Source of the DNA: Halobaculum halobium
GTDB lineage: Archaea; Halobacteriota; Halobacteria; Halobacteriales; Haloferacaceae
Direction: 5' to 3'
NCBI RefSeq assembly: GCF_030127145.1
Contig: NZ_CP126158.1
Span: 1 to 64,000 of the forward strand
Length of the DNA: 64,000 nucleotides
Made by a program: the position numbers and the translations under genes. The notes below the pieces were generated by a model. The model was not told the origin of the DNA. It did not search any database and was given only the letters and a program-made list of their open reading frames with translations. Positions 38,202-47,826 of this stretch are shown here, in pieces (position 1 is the stretch's first letter; each line of letters opens with the position of its first letter).

Positions 38202-38208
38202 TTTATAT
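38202..38208 (+). promoter_or_regulatory. TATA box for a leaderless transcript
   Basis: TTTATAT lies 26 bases (centre to ATG) before 38231 and is preceded by GAGCG. This is the classical haloarchaeal spacing for transcription starting at or next to the ATG. Confidence 0.6.
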
Positions 38209-38230
38209 CGGACTGCGGACCAGTCGACCC

Positions 38231-38596
38231 ATGTCGATGCTCGCGGGACCGGTGGCCGTCGCCGACGCGGTCACGGTGCCGCTGCAGTCCGGCACCGTCG
38301 GCGGCGCCGAGGGCGTCCCGCCGTACGCAGGGTTGCTGTTTCTCGCCACGTTCGTCTCGTTGCTGGGGCTGTTCCTGACGCTGCACGGCGCGGCGGCGTA
38401 CGCGCTGCTCGTGTGGGAGTGGACCGCCGGCGTCGCCGCGTGGGTGTACGTCGACCCCGCCGTCGGCGTCTTTCTCTTCGCCGCCGGCGCGTTTCAGGCG
38501 CCGATGGCGGCGCACCTCTGGGGCGACCCGCTGCGCCTCCGGCGCCGAAGCTGGTGGGCGGTGCAGTCGCTCGCGGCGGCGCTGAACGAGCGGTAG
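38231..38596 (+). CDS. small integral membrane protein, three helices
   Basis: 121 residues. Hydrophobic segments fall at about 33-55 (YAGLLFLATFVSLLGLFLTL), 57-75 and 78-95 (DPAVGVFLFAAGAFQAPMAA), with short polar loops. The C-terminus is Arg-rich (GDPLRLRRRSWWAVQSL). The family is not recognised. A TATA box at 38202-38208 supports ATG 38231 as a leaderless start. It is convergent with hmgA. Confidence 0.65.
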   Translation: MSMLAGPVAVADAVTVPLQSGTVGGAEGVPPYAGLLFLATFVSLLGLFLTLHGAAAYALLVWEWTAGVAAWVYVDPAVGVFLFAAGAFQAPMAAHLWGDPLRLRRRSWWAVQSLAAALNER

Positions 38597-38636
38597 CGAC
38601 GCCGACGCGAACGAGCGCCGCGGTCGCGACGCGGGG

Positions 38637-39862
38637 TCACCGCCCGAGGCTCGCGTGCGCCGACGAGAGGTTTCTCGAGGCGAGCGCCGACAGCAGCGAC
38701 AGTTCGCCGGCCAGCGCCGCGACCGCGACGGCCTCCGCGAGCGCGTCGCCGTTGCTGCCCGCTGGATCGCCGCCGCCCCGGATCCCGAGCACGTCGAGCG
38801 CCTCCGACTGCGTGGGCAGTTTCGTCCCGCCGCCGACGGTTCCCACCTCCAGCGAGGCGATGGTCACGCTCACGTACAGCCCCCCGTCGTCGTCGACCTC
38901 GGCGGTCGTGATCGCGTTCGCGCCCTCGACGACCTGCGCGGCGTCCTGGCCGGTCGCGAGGAACATCGCGGCGACCGAGTTGGCGACGTGGGCGTTGAAC
39001 CCCAGGCTGCCGGCCTTCGCGGAGCCGACGAGGTTCTTGCGTGTGTTCACCTCCGCGACGGCCTCTGGCGTCGTCTTCAGCGTCTCCGCGACCGTCTCGC
39101 GGGGGATCGTCACGTCGGCGGCGACGGTTCGCCCGCGTCCCTCGACGGCGTTGATCGCGGCGGGCTTCTTGTCGGTACAGAGGTTCCCCGACAGCGCCAC
39201 GAGCGAGGCGGTCGTCTCCGCTTCGATCACGTCGCAGGCCTCCTCGGTCGCGATGGTTGCCATGTTCATCCCCATCGCGTCCTTGGTGTCGTACGCGAAC
39301 CGGACGAACACGGTGTTGCCGACCACGTACGGCGTCGCCTCCTTCAGTTCGCCGTGGCTCGTCGTCGCCTCGGCCGCCTCACGGAGCACGGCCGTGTTCT
39401 CCCGCACCCACTCGGAGAGCGCTTCGGCCTCGGCCACGTCGGCGACTCGGAAGGCGGGCGCACGCGTCATGCGGTTCTTGAGGACGCGCGCCCCGCTCCG
39501 CCGGCGGTGTTGAGCGCCGCGCAGCCGCGGTTGACGGAGGCCAGCAGCGCCCCCTCGGTCGTCGCCATCGGCAGGTAGTGCTCGCCCGAAATCGCGCCGC
39601 CGTCGATCTCGACCGGGCCGACGACGCCCAGCGGGATCTGGATCGCCCCGAGCATGTTCTCGATGTTGGCCTCGACGCCGGCGGCGTCAAAGGCGTACTC
39701 GCCGCTGGTGGAGAGATCGGCACCGGAGTGGTCCTCGACGAGCAGCCGTCGCGCCGCGGCGGCGGTGTCGGCGTCCGCGTGTTCCTCCAACTCGTACAGG
39801 CGGAGGTCGCTGTCGCGCACGCGCTCGGCGAGCGCGGCCGCGTCGGTGTCGGTGTCGGTCAT
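38637..39862 (-). CDS. hmgA: HMG-CoA reductase, one frame break
   Basis: Reduces HMG-CoA to mevalonate with NADPH, the committed step to archaeal isoprenoid lipids. Key motifs are VGPVEIDGG, LPMATTEGALLASVNRG (catalytic Glu), KDAMGMNMATIATE, TDKKPAAINAVEGRGRT (catalytic Lys) and the C-terminal catalytic His in LSSAHASLGR. The frame breaks near 39490: LNTAGGA must continue ARVLKNRMTRAPAF, which needs one restored base. Without the fix two separate frames result. About 409 residues when repaired. Confidence 0.92.
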
Positions 39863-39958
39863 ACCTCGGCGTGACGGCGGCGGCCGCTAAGTCGTGTCGG
39901 TTCCGTGCACCCGCCCGCTTCCCGAACCGTTTTGCTCCGGGCGGACCCGGCCTCTGAC

Positions 39959-41500
39959 ATGACCGAACCCGCGGACCTCGTCGTCACGAACGCCGAGGTG
40001 CACACGCTGGCCGACCCCGACGAGACGGTCGACGCCTTCGCCGTCCGCGACGGCCGGATCGTCCGCCTCGGCACGACGTACGACGTGGAGTTCCTCGCCG
40101 GCGCCGACACGACAACGATCGACGCGGGCGGACGCATCGCGCTCCCCGGACTGATCGACGCGCACACGCACCTCCTCAACGCCGGCCGGTCGCTCGTTCA
40201 CGCCGACCTTTCGGCGGCCGACTCCCCGGACGAGGCGGTCGAGTTGCTGCGCGAACGCGCCGAGGAGGTCGAGGGCGGCGAGTGGGTGCTCGGCTTCGGA
40301 TACGACGAGTCGACGTGGGGCGAGTCGCGATACCTCACGCGCGAGGACCTCCACGCAGTGAGCGAGTCGCTCCCCGTTGTCGCCTTCCGGGAGGACATGC
40401 ACGTCGCCAGCGTCAACGACCCGGTGTTCGACCGCCTCCGCGAGGAGATGCCGGCTGACGACGTCCACACGGCGGGTCCGAACGACGAGCCCACCGGCGT
40501 GATCGTCGAGGAGGCCGTCGACCCCGTCTACGAGGCGATCGAACCCGGCGCCGCCGAGGCCGAGCGGCTGGTCCGCGCCGCGCAGGCGACCGCCAACGAG
40601 CGCGGGGTCACGATGGTCCACGACATGGTCCGCCAGTCGAAGGCGCCGCAGGTGTACCGCGACCTCGACCGTGCGGGCGAGCTCACGCTGCGCGTGCGGA
40701 TCAACTACTGGGCCGACCACCTCGACTCGCTCATCGACGCCGGCCTTCGAACGAACCACGGCAGCGACATGGTCCGGACCGGCGCGGTGAAGTCCTACAC
40801 CGACGGCACCTTCGGCGGACGGACGGCGAAGCTCCACGAGCCGTACGCCGACGCCCCCGACGAGACGGGCACGTGGGTGCTCGGTCCCGACGAGATCGAC
40901 GAACTCGTCGCCCGCGCGGACGATCACGGCTTCCAGGTGACGCTGCACGCCATCGGCGACGCGGCGGTCGACGCGGTGCTCGACGCGTACGAGGACACCG
41001 ACGCTCCCGGCGACTCCCGACACCGGATCGAACACTCCGAGCTCGCCAGCGACGAGGCGATCGACCGGATGGCCGACATGGGCGTCGTCGCCTCCGTGCA
41101 GCCCAATTTCCACAAGTGGGGGTTCGAGGGCGGTCTCTACGAGGATCGCCTCGGCGACCGCAGAACCGACGCGAACCGCCTCCCGGCGTATCTCGACGCC
41201 GGCGCCCCACTGGCGTTCGGCAGCGACTGCATGCCGCTGAACCCGCTACTGGGCGTTCACTACGCGGTCAACGCCCCCAGCGAGGATCAGTCGCTCGGCG
41301 TGACTGATGCCCTCCGGGCGTACACGGCGGGAGCGGCGTACGCCGGGTTCGACGAGAACCGACTCGGGACGATCGAGGCGGGGTACCGCGCGGACTTCGT
41401 CCTGCTCGACGACTCGCCCTGGGAAGAGGCCGACCGGATTGACGAGATCGGCGTCGCGCTGACTGCAGTCGACGGCGACGTGGTGTACGACGACCGGTAG
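39959..41500 (+). CDS. amidohydrolase family protein (YtcJ-type)
   Basis: 513 residues. The metal-dependent hydrolase signature LPGLIDAHTHLLNAG is near residue 60. The central metal-ligand region is VKSYTDGTFGGRTA, His residues follow in FQVTLHAIGDAAVDA and RHRIEHSELAS, and the Asp lies in LAFGSDCMPLNPL. This is the layout of amidohydrolase family 3, which removes N-acyl or formyl groups from small molecules, usually in the cytoplasm. The substrate is unknown. It starts at ATG 39959, divergent from hmgA with about 96 bases between. Confidence 0.85.
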   Translation: MTEPADLVVTNAEVHTLADPDETVDAFAVRDGRIVRLGTTYDVEFLAGADTTTIDAGGRIALPGLIDAHTHLLNAGRSLVHADLSAADSPDEAVELLRERAEEVEGGEWVLGFGYDESTWGESRYLTREDLHAVSESLPVVAFREDMHVASVNDPVFDRLREEMPADDVHTAGPNDEPTGVIVEEAVDPVYEAIEPGAAEAERLVRAAQATANERGVTMVHDMVRQSKAPQVYRDLDRAGELTLRVRINYWADHLDSLIDAGLRTNHGSDMVRTGAVKSYTDGTFGGRTAKLHEPYADAPDETGTWVLGPDEIDELVARADDHGFQVTLHAIGDAAVDAVLDAYEDTDAPGDSRHRIEHSELASDEAIDRMADMGVVASVQPNFHKWGFEGGLYEDRLGDRRTDANRLPAYLDAGAPLAFGSDCMPLNPLLGVHYAVNAPSEDQSLGVTDALRAYTAGAAYAGFDENRLGTIEAGYRADFVLLDDSPWEEADRIDEIGVALTAVDGDVVYDDR

Positions 41501-41521
41501 CTGTCGGCGCGCCGGCCGGGC

Positions 41522-42485
41522 TCAGTCCCGTCGTTCCACGTCGAGGAGATCGAGCGTTTCGTCGACCGTTACCGAGAGCACGTCGCCACCGCAGGGCAGG
41601 TCGAGCCGGGCGCGCAGCGGCTCCTCGCTCACGACGGTCGTGTGCACGTCGCTGACGGTCCAGGGATGCGTCCAGAACGGCTCGGTCGTGAGGTCGACGC
41701 CGCGCTCGGAGAAGAACGTGAGCACCGGAGCGGAATCGAGGAGGTTCACGCCGACCGCGGAGGTGAGTCGGTTGTCGCAGCGACCGCACACGTGTCGCAC
41801 CGCGATCTCCTGGCCGGGAACCGCGGTGTCGGCCGCGACGCTCGTCTCCATGCGGCCCATGCACTCCGGGCAGACGCCGTCGGCCGCGAGGCAGTAGTGG
41901 TGGCGGACGTGGTGGTGGAACGCGTCGAGGAACTCCTCGGGAGTGCGGTCGGCGAGCCCCCGGCGGGAACGAGTAGTTGACCGGCGTCCGTCCGCACTCA
42001 CTGCAGGCGATCGTCAGCAACTCGTTCGCGTACGTCGCCACCAGGTCGCCGCCGCACTCGTAGCAGGCGCCGGGCGCGTCGAACGGCCCCACCTCGCTTC
42101 GCCCGGTGAACGTGCCCGCGAACACCGAGCGCACGACCTTCCAGCCCGGGGTGCGGAATTCGTATCCCTCGACGCAGTCGTCGGAACCCGTGCTGTCGTC
42201 CGATCCGGCTTGGCCGTCGTCGGGGTCGCCGCACTCGACTTTCCGGACGAAGTGATCGAGGAGTTGCTTGAGGTGGTAGTTGAAGTGCGCGCTGTCGTCC
42301 AGGCCGGTGCGGTCGTACAGTTCTGAGAACGCGACCGGTCGGTCGTCGTCGCGCTCGATCGTCGCCTCGTGCAGCGACTGGAGGATGTCGATGCGAGTCT
42401 CGTTGCCGAGGAGGGCGAACGCCTCGGCCGGATCGAGGTCCGCCTCGCCCGCCCGATCGATAGCCTCCTCCGCGGATCTGCTCAT
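41522..42485 (-). CDS. ArsR-like winged-helix protein with zinc-ribbon C-terminus, one frame break
   Basis: About 321 residues. The N-terminal wHTH is FALLGNETRIDILQSLHEAT then FNYHLKQLLDHFV. The C-terminal part has two Cys-pair ribbons: YECGGDL with IACSECGRTP, then GVCPECMGRM with HVCGRCDNRL. The frame breaks in a G/C-rich run near 41960. Both sides continue naturally across it (NYSFPPG to LADRTPEEFLDAF). The start is ATG 42485 (MSRSAEEAID). A role as a metal- or redox-responsive transcription factor is plausible. Confidence 0.75.
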
Positions 42486-42543
42486 ACGGATATCTGCGTC
42501 AGCGCTCGGTAAAATCGTTGGGTCGAACCCGCGGATCCGCGAC

Positions 42544-43089
42544 CTACTCGACGGAGAAGCGCACCGCGTCGTCGTCGCCGGCGACGCGCGCGCCCTCTTG
42601 CTCGGCGAAGGCGTCGCGGAGGCGTTCCCAGGTGTCATCCAGCGCCTCGACGATCACCTTCGTATCGGAGACGACCGGCATGAAGTTCGTGTCGCCCTCC
42701 CACCGCGGGACGACGTGGGTGTGGAGGTGGTCGTCGATGGAGCCGCCGGCGGCGCTTCCGCCGAGGTTCATCCCGGTGTTGAGTCCGTCGGGGCCGAGGG
42801 CGTCGTCGAGCGCGCGCATCGTCCGCTGTTTCAGCCGGGCGTGATCCAGCAGGTCGTCGTCGTCGAGCGCGGTGAACCCCCCCTCGTGAACGCGGGGGAT
42901 AACCATCACGTGCCCCGGGTTGTACGGGTAGTTGTTGAGCAGGGCGAACGCGCGCTCGCTGCGGGCGACGATGCGCGAGGCGCGGTCGTCGTCTCGTTCG
43001 GGGAGCACGCAGAACGGACAGCCGTCGATCGCGGCCCCGTCGTCGCGTTCGACCCACTCGATCCGCCACGGCGCGAACACCTGATCCAT
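42544..43089 (-). CDS. HIT-family hydrolase
   Basis: 181 residues. It has the histidine-triad motif HLHTHVVPRW with the catalytic His. An N-terminal Cys pair in GCPFCVLPERD is often zinc-binding in HIT proteins. NYPYNPGHVMVIPRVHEGGF is the conserved beta region. HIT enzymes cleave nucleotide-phosphate or nucleotidyl linkages, for example nucleoside phosphoramidates. The C-terminal tail is acidic. The start is ATG 43089. Confidence 0.88.
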   Translation of the reverse strand: MDQVFAPWRIEWVERDDGAAIDGCPFCVLPERDDDRASRIVARSERAFALLNNYPYNPGHVMVIPRVHEGGFTALDDDDLLDHARLKQRTMRALDDALGPDGLNTGMNLGGSAAGGSIDDHLHTHVVPRWEGDTNFMPVVSDTKVIVEALDDTWERLRDAFAEQEGARVAGDDDAVRFSVE

Positions 43090-43173
43090 ACCCGGCGGTC
43101 GCCGGCCCGCGTCTTGAACGGTGCGCTCGGACTGCCACCCTCGCGACGCAAAGAGTTATCACATACGTAGTAG

Positions 43174-43180
43174 CTTTATC
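43174..43180 (+). promoter_or_regulatory. TATA-like box before the zinc-ribbon gene
   Basis: CTTTATC lies about 30 bases before ATG 43207 within an AT-rich stretch (GTTATCACATACGTAGTAGC). The position fits an archaeal promoter with a very short leader. Confidence 0.4.
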
Positions 43181-43206
43181 GGGGTTAGTGCCGTAGGCGA
43201 CCGTAC

Positions 43207-43407
43207 ATGGCGACCCAACCCTCCGATCCAGACCACGTCACCGAACGCTGTTCCGACTGTGGCTGGGAGACGACGCACGACGTGCAAGTCGAGATCCGCA
43301 CGGAGAGCCAGAAGGAGGAAAACGCCGAGTTCTCCCGCGAGCCGTACCGGATCACCACCTGCAGCGAGTGCGGGTCCGAGACCGCGACCCGGATGAACAA
43401 CGCCTGA
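43207..43407 (+). CDS. small zinc-ribbon protein
   Basis: 66 residues with two CxxC knuckles: TERCSDCGWETTH and ITTCSECGSETATR. The linker (EIRTESQKEENAEFSREPY) is highly charged. This two-knuckle pattern makes a zinc beta-ribbon of the type found in many small haloarchaeal proteins that bind nucleic acid or other proteins. The specific family is not certain. ATG 43207 follows the promoter at 43174. Confidence 0.7.
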   Translation: MATQPSDPDHVTERCSDCGWETTHDVQVEIRTESQKEENAEFSREPYRITTCSECGSETATRMNNA

Positions 43408-43515
43408 GACCGGCTGCTTGACTCGACCGACCGACTCGTCGGGTCGAATCGGAGCGACCCCGGAACCACGCGATCCTTCTCTCGCCGCCCGCGCCGATCA
43501 GCGCCGCATGCCGAC

Positions 43516-44409
43516 TCAGCCGAACAGCCCTGCCGTCGTCACCTCGATCCCGTCCTCGGTGACGACGAGCGTGTGCTCCGCCTGGCTGACCAACTCGTCG
43601 TTCTGCTCTTTCAGCACCGGATACCCTTTGACAGCGCCCTGCTGGGAAAGCCGCCGCAGCGCCATCTCGGTGCGCGAGGAGTCGAGCCAGCGGGCGGCGA
43701 AGGGGAGCCCGTCGAACTCCCGGACCTGTTCGAGCGCCTGTCGGGCCGCGCGGTTGCGCACCGACACGTCCTGGGTCAACTCGAAGATCTCCTCCTGGCT
43801 GCCCTCGCCGACCTTCCCGCGGCCGGTGGTGGCGAACGGCTCGATGGCGACGACCTGCCCCGGCTCCAACTCGACCGATCGGTCGACGCCGCGATTGGGC
43901 ACGCTTGGGCCGGTGTGGGCGTCGAAGCGCTCGACGCCGTGGCCCGAGAGGTTGTACACCGGCGTGTAGTCGTACGCTTCGATCACGTCCTCGATCTCCG
44001 CGCCGATCTCGCCGACCGGAACCCCCGGTCCCGCGGCGTCGACGGCCGCCTCCAGCGCCTGTTCGGCGGCCTCGACCAGTTCCGTCTCCCCCGCGAGGTC
44101 GACCGTCACCGCGGAGTCGGCGATGTACCCGTCGACGTGGACGCCGATGTCGAGACAGACGACGTCCTCGCCGAACTCCGTCTCGCCGTCGCGCTCGGGC
44201 GTCGCGTGGCTCGCCTCCTCGTCGATCGAGATGTTCACAGGGAACGCGAGCCCGGCGCCCTCCTCGCGGATGCGCTCCTCAGCGTACTCGGCGACCTCCA
44301 GATGCGTCGCGCCCGGCTCGACCAGTTCGCGGGTCTCGCCCATCACCGTCGTCAGGATCTCGCCCGCCTCGCGGTACTTCGCCAGCACGTCCTCGTCGAG
44401 GGCACTCAT
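43516..44409 (-). CDS. map: methionine aminopeptidase, archaeal type II
   Basis: 297 residues. It removes the N-terminal methionine from nascent proteins. The metal-ligand motifs are VCLDIGVHVDGYIADSAVTV (two Asp), the His in YNLSGHGVERFDAHTG, and late Glu residues in VVAIEPFATTGRGKV and QAEHTLVVTEDG. The catalytic His of type II enzymes lies in FPVNISIDEEASHATPERDG. The archaeal-type insertion (RFDAHTGPSVPNR) is present. It is intact, from ATG 44409, and divergent from the phosphorylase gene. Confidence 0.93.
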   Translation of the reverse strand: MSALDEDVLAKYREAGEILTTVMGETRELVEPGATHLEVAEYAEERIREEGAGLAFPVNISIDEEASHATPERDGETEFGEDVVCLDIGVHVDGYIADSAVTVDLAGETELVEAAEQALEAAVDAAGPGVPVGEIGAEIEDVIEAYDYTPVYNLSGHGVERFDAHTGPSVPNRGVDRSVELEPGQVVAIEPFATTGRGKVGEGSQEEIFELTQDVSVRNRAARQALEQVREFDGLPFAARWLDSSRTEMALRRLSQQGAVKGYPVLKEQNDELVSQAEHTLVVTEDGIEVTTAGLFG

Positions 44410-44531
44410 GCGCTAGCGTTCGACTGAGCGGGGGAAAGGGATTGCGCTACCGCGGAGTGGAACACCGCCGCCGCTCCGGGGATCGCCGACGCTTCCGCGG
44501 CCTTTTTGCTGAGCGGGCGGCGAGCGGGCGT

Positions 44532-45257
44532 ATGGCAAACCAGCCCCACCTGCTCGTCGACGAGGGCGACGTCCACGAGATCGCACTCATCCCGGGCAAC
44601 CCCGACCGCGTCGACCGCATCGCCGACCACTGCGACGAGTCGGAACTCGTCGCCGAGAACCGCGAATACCGCGTCGTCAACGCCACCTACGACGGCGTCG
44701 ATCTCACGATCTGCTCGACGGGTATCGGCTGCCCCTCCGCCGCCATCGCCATCGAGGAGCTCTGCAACGTCGGCGTCGAGACGGTGATCCGCGTCGGCAC
44801 CTGCGGCGGGCTTCAGACCGACGTGGAGATCGGCGACATGGTCGTCGCCACCGGCGCCGCGAAAGAAGAGGGGACGAGCAAACGCTACGAGAACGAAGTC
44901 TACCCGGCGGTGCCCGACTACGACACGCTCACGGCCCTGGTCGACGCGGCGGAGGCCAACGACGAGGACGTGCACGTGGGGCCGATCGTCTCCGACGACG
45001 CGTTCTACAACGAGTCCGACGAGTACGTCGCCGACTGGGAGGACGCCGGGTTGCTCGCCATCGAGATGGAGGCGTCGGCCGTCTTCTCGCTGGCGCGTCG
45101 CCGCGGCATGAACGCCGGCGCCATCTGCACCGCCGACGGCAACCTCGTCGCCGGCACTCAGAAGGGCGCCGACTCCGAGGACGAACTGCCGGAGAAGGCG
45201 AAAGACAACGTCGGCCGCGCGATCGACATCGCGCTCGACGCCGTCGCATCGCTGTAG
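44532..45257 (+). CDS. uridine/purine nucleoside phosphorylase (PNP/UDP family)
   Basis: 241 residues. Motifs: EIALIPGNPDRVDRIAD (phosphate binding at PGNP), ICSTGIGCPSAAIAIEELCN, RVGTCGGLQTDVEIGDMVVA, and IEMEASAVFSLARRRGM, which contacts the nucleoside. The enzyme phosphorolyses nucleosides to base plus ribose 1-phosphate. Uridine is the best guess from overall length and the AIEMEASAVF pattern, but the substrate is not certain. It starts at ATG 44532, divergent from map. Confidence 0.85.
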   Translation: MANQPHLLVDEGDVHEIALIPGNPDRVDRIADHCDESELVAENREYRVVNATYDGVDLTICSTGIGCPSAAIAIEELCNVGVETVIRVGTCGGLQTDVEIGDMVVATGAAKEEGTSKRYENEVYPAVPDYDTLTALVDAAEANDEDVHVGPIVSDDAFYNESDEYVADWEDAGLLAIEMEASAVFSLARRRGMNAGAICTADGNLVAGTQKGADSEDELPEKAKDNVGRAIDIALDAVASL

Positions 45258-45393
45258 GGGCGCTGACGGATCGCCACCCGGCCGCGATAGCGCTGCTGTA
45301 GCGACGCTGAAGGTCGTTTGGGCACGGGGTTGATCTTCGGACACGATCCCGTCGAAGAAGCTTTGCCGGATGACCATCCTTTATCTGAATACT

Positions 45394-45794
45394 ATGGGCC
45401 GTGACGGGATAGCTGCCGACCAGCACGACGAAGGCGAACAGACCGAGTGGAGTGTGACGCTGGCGGACGATGCGCTCTACCGCGCGTTCGCCTCGAGGGC
45501 GCGACGACGGCTTCAGCGGCGGTCCAAGACACTGGCCCCGACGGAATCTCCGTTGACGAACTCGCGACCGTGTTGTGCGGGTGGGACGCCGCTGACGCCG
45601 GGGCGATGCGAACCCCGAGCGACCGGAACCAACTGCTCATCGCGCTCAGGCACGTTCACCTGCCGTCCCTCGACGATGCCGGGCTGGTGGAGTACGACCG
45701 ATCCGCCGGAAGGGTCGCGCCGCGGCCGCTCGATCCGCGCGTCGAGGAACTGCTCGAGCGGAGCGTCGCGGCCGAGTCTCTCTCCCGGGAGTGA
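45394..45794 (+). CDS. DUF7344-type winged-helix protein, one frame break
   Basis: About 133 residues. After an acidic start, ADDALYRAFA leads into a winged-helix-like domain. One lost base near 45490 then separates it from SVDELATVLCGWDAADAGAM and IALRHVHLPSLDDAGLVEYD. That segment is the hallmark of a haloarchaeal wHTH family I recall as DUF7344. ATG 45370 is an alternative start. It is followed after two bases by the DICT-domain gene and is probably co-transcribed with it, forming a sensor-regulator pair. Confidence 0.65.
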
Positions 45795-45796
45795 CG

Positions 45797-46492
45797 ATGC
45801 TCGATTCGTTGCTCGCGAACGCCCGGACCACCGCACACGCGTTCACCGTCTACCGCGGCGCGGAACCCACCGGGATCGAGTCGCTGTTCGACGCTCACGG
45901 CGTGGCGTTCGAGGTGCGAACGCTGCCGCCCCTCGGGCCCGATCCGTTCGTGCTCATCGAGAGCGGCGGGGAGTTCCTCGGAGTGATCAGCGTCGACGAG
46001 TTGGACGACCTCCTCGACCCACCGATCGTCCGTCCGGGCGATCGCGACGGGGTCTCGCCCGGGTACCGCGCGGTCTTCGAACTGTTCGACGACACGCTGT
46101 TCACGTCGATGCGCCGGCGCTCGCTGCTCGCGGTGAGCCGCGAGATCGAGGACCGGGCCCATCGGGTCGGGACCGGCACGCTCCGCGCGAGCTTTCAGCG
46201 GTTCTCTGCGTTCCGGCCGCAGGTCGGCGTGTACAGCTATCTCGCGGCCGACACCGACCTGTCCGTTCACGTCCACGGCGTCGACGACTGGGACGTGCCG
46301 CCGATACCGGGAGTTCGGTACCACGCGGTCGACGACGAACTCGAACGGTTCTGGGTCCTCGCGTTCGACGGCGGCGACGAGGGACAGGCCTGCGGGCTCG
46401 TCGCTCGGGAGGACTCCGACGGCTACACCGGCTTCTGGACGGACGACGCTGCGATAGTCGCCGAGATCGCGGCCGCGGTGACCGCGGCGTGA
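45797..46492 (+). CDS. DICT sensory-domain protein
   Basis: 231 residues with the DICT domain layout. A helical N-terminus is followed by FEVRTLPPLGPDPFVLIESG, then ELFDDTLFTSMRRRSLLAVS and REIEDRAHRVGTGTLRASFQ. After these comes a strand-rich C-terminal half (ERFWVLAFDGGDEGQACGLV). DICT domains are signal-sensing modules associated with two-component and transcription systems in archaea and bacteria. ATG 45797 begins two bases after the previous stop. The neighbouring wHTH gene suggests that the two act together. Confidence 0.8.
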   Translation: MLDSLLANARTTAHAFTVYRGAEPTGIESLFDAHGVAFEVRTLPPLGPDPFVLIESGGEFLGVISVDELDDLLDPPIVRPGDRDGVSPGYRAVFELFDDTLFTSMRRRSLLAVSREIEDRAHRVGTGTLRASFQRFSAFRPQVGVYSYLAADTDLSVHVHGVDDWDVPPIPGVRYHAVDDELERFWVLAFDGGDEGQACGLVAREDSDGYTGFWTDDAAIVAEIAAAVTAA

Positions 46493-46556
46493 GCGGCGGT
46501 CGTTCCCGACGGGAGGGAACCGATTGCAGTTCGTCCGGGTCCGCGCCGCCCCTCGA

Positions 46557-47713
46557 TCACTCCTCGTCGAGGAGGCGCCGGGCGAGTGCCTCCGAGTCTC
46601 CGCCCCCAGAACGGATTGGACGAGCAGGTGACCGCCGATCGTCGCCGGCGAGATCACCATGTCAGCGCCCGCGCGCTTCAGCTTGTTCACGTTCTCGCGG
46701 TCGGTCGCCGCCGCCGCGATCGTCACGTCCGGGTTGAGCTGTCTGGCGGTGAGAATGGAGAGCGCGTCCTCGGCGTCTTTGTTCGTCGCGGCGACGACCG
46801 CGCGGGCGTCGCCGACGTTCGCGCGCTCGAGCGCCTCCTCGTCGGACGGGTCCGCGGTGAGCACGTGCACGCCGTCGCGCTCGGCGAGCACGCGTGCGAC
46901 CGACTCCTCCGGTGTGACGACCAGAAACGGCACGTTCGCTTCGATCAGTTCGTCGATGAGCGGTTCGGTGAGTTCGCCGTAGCCGAGCACGAGCACGTGG
47001 TCGGCGAGTAGGTCGATGTCTGTGTCTGTCATGCGTCCAAGGGCGGTTGTGAGGCGGGCTTCGATCGCGGGCGTGAACAGGACCCCGAGCGCCACCGCGA
47101 AGGCGGCGACGTTGAGCACGAGCGCCGACATCGCGAACCACTTCGCGAGCGGCGATGTCGGGGTAACGTCGCCGTACCCGACGGTCGAGGCGGTGACGAC
47201 CGAGAAATACACCGCGTCGGTGATCGTCGCGAGGTTGGTGAACTCCTCGTTGAGCGCGTACGCGCCGGCCGTCGAGTAGCCGAGCGAGCCGACGAGGCCG
47301 GCGAGCGCCGCCCACTGTGTCGGGGTGAAGTCGATCTCCTCGGAGAACGGGCGGCGGTCCACCGCGAGCGACAGCAGCGCAACGAGCGATACCAGCGCCA
47401 GCAGCAGGCCGATCCGCGTGGATCCCACAAGTCCCTGCAGCGCCGTCAACGGCAGGAGGATGACCGCGGCAAACCACCCCGCTCGGAGTCGGCGCCTGAG
47501 CAGATACGCAGCGATCAGGAGCAGGAACCCGGTGATCGCGCCGGTAAACCCCGCGAGCAGCGTCGCCTCCTCGGGCAACAGCGCGACGAACGGCAGTCGG
47601 TTCCCGGGCGGCGCGACGATCCGGTTGATCCCCGTGACCACCGACAGCAGCGCGGCGGCGCCGACGAGCCCCACAGCAAGCCGACCGCCGAGTCGCTTCC
47701 GCAGCCCTGTCAT
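46557..47713 (-). CDS. potassium channel with TrkA-N (RCK) domain, frame break at the 3' end
   Basis: About 385 residues. The pore-loop motif is VTASTVGYGDVTP, with selectivity filter GYGD, preceded by SLGYSTAGAYALNEEF and followed by a pore helix. Before the pore there are about four extra hydrophobic segments (VGLVGAAALLSVVTGIN to LVALLSLAV), more than a simple two-helix channel. The cytoplasmic RCK domain has the NAD-binding motif HVLVLGYGELTEPLIDELI. One base is lost near 46600, and restoring it gives the tail EDSEALARRLLDEE. The start is ATG 47713. It passes K+ down its gradient under ligand control. Confidence 0.85.
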
Positions 47714-47826
47714 TACCGGAATCACCCGGCCAGCACTGATAAACAGTGCGGGACAGCATCTCGACGGTCACCCCACACAACACGGTCTCCCGGTACGAAT
47801 TTGTGCTCCCGCCGTCACCGGGAGGC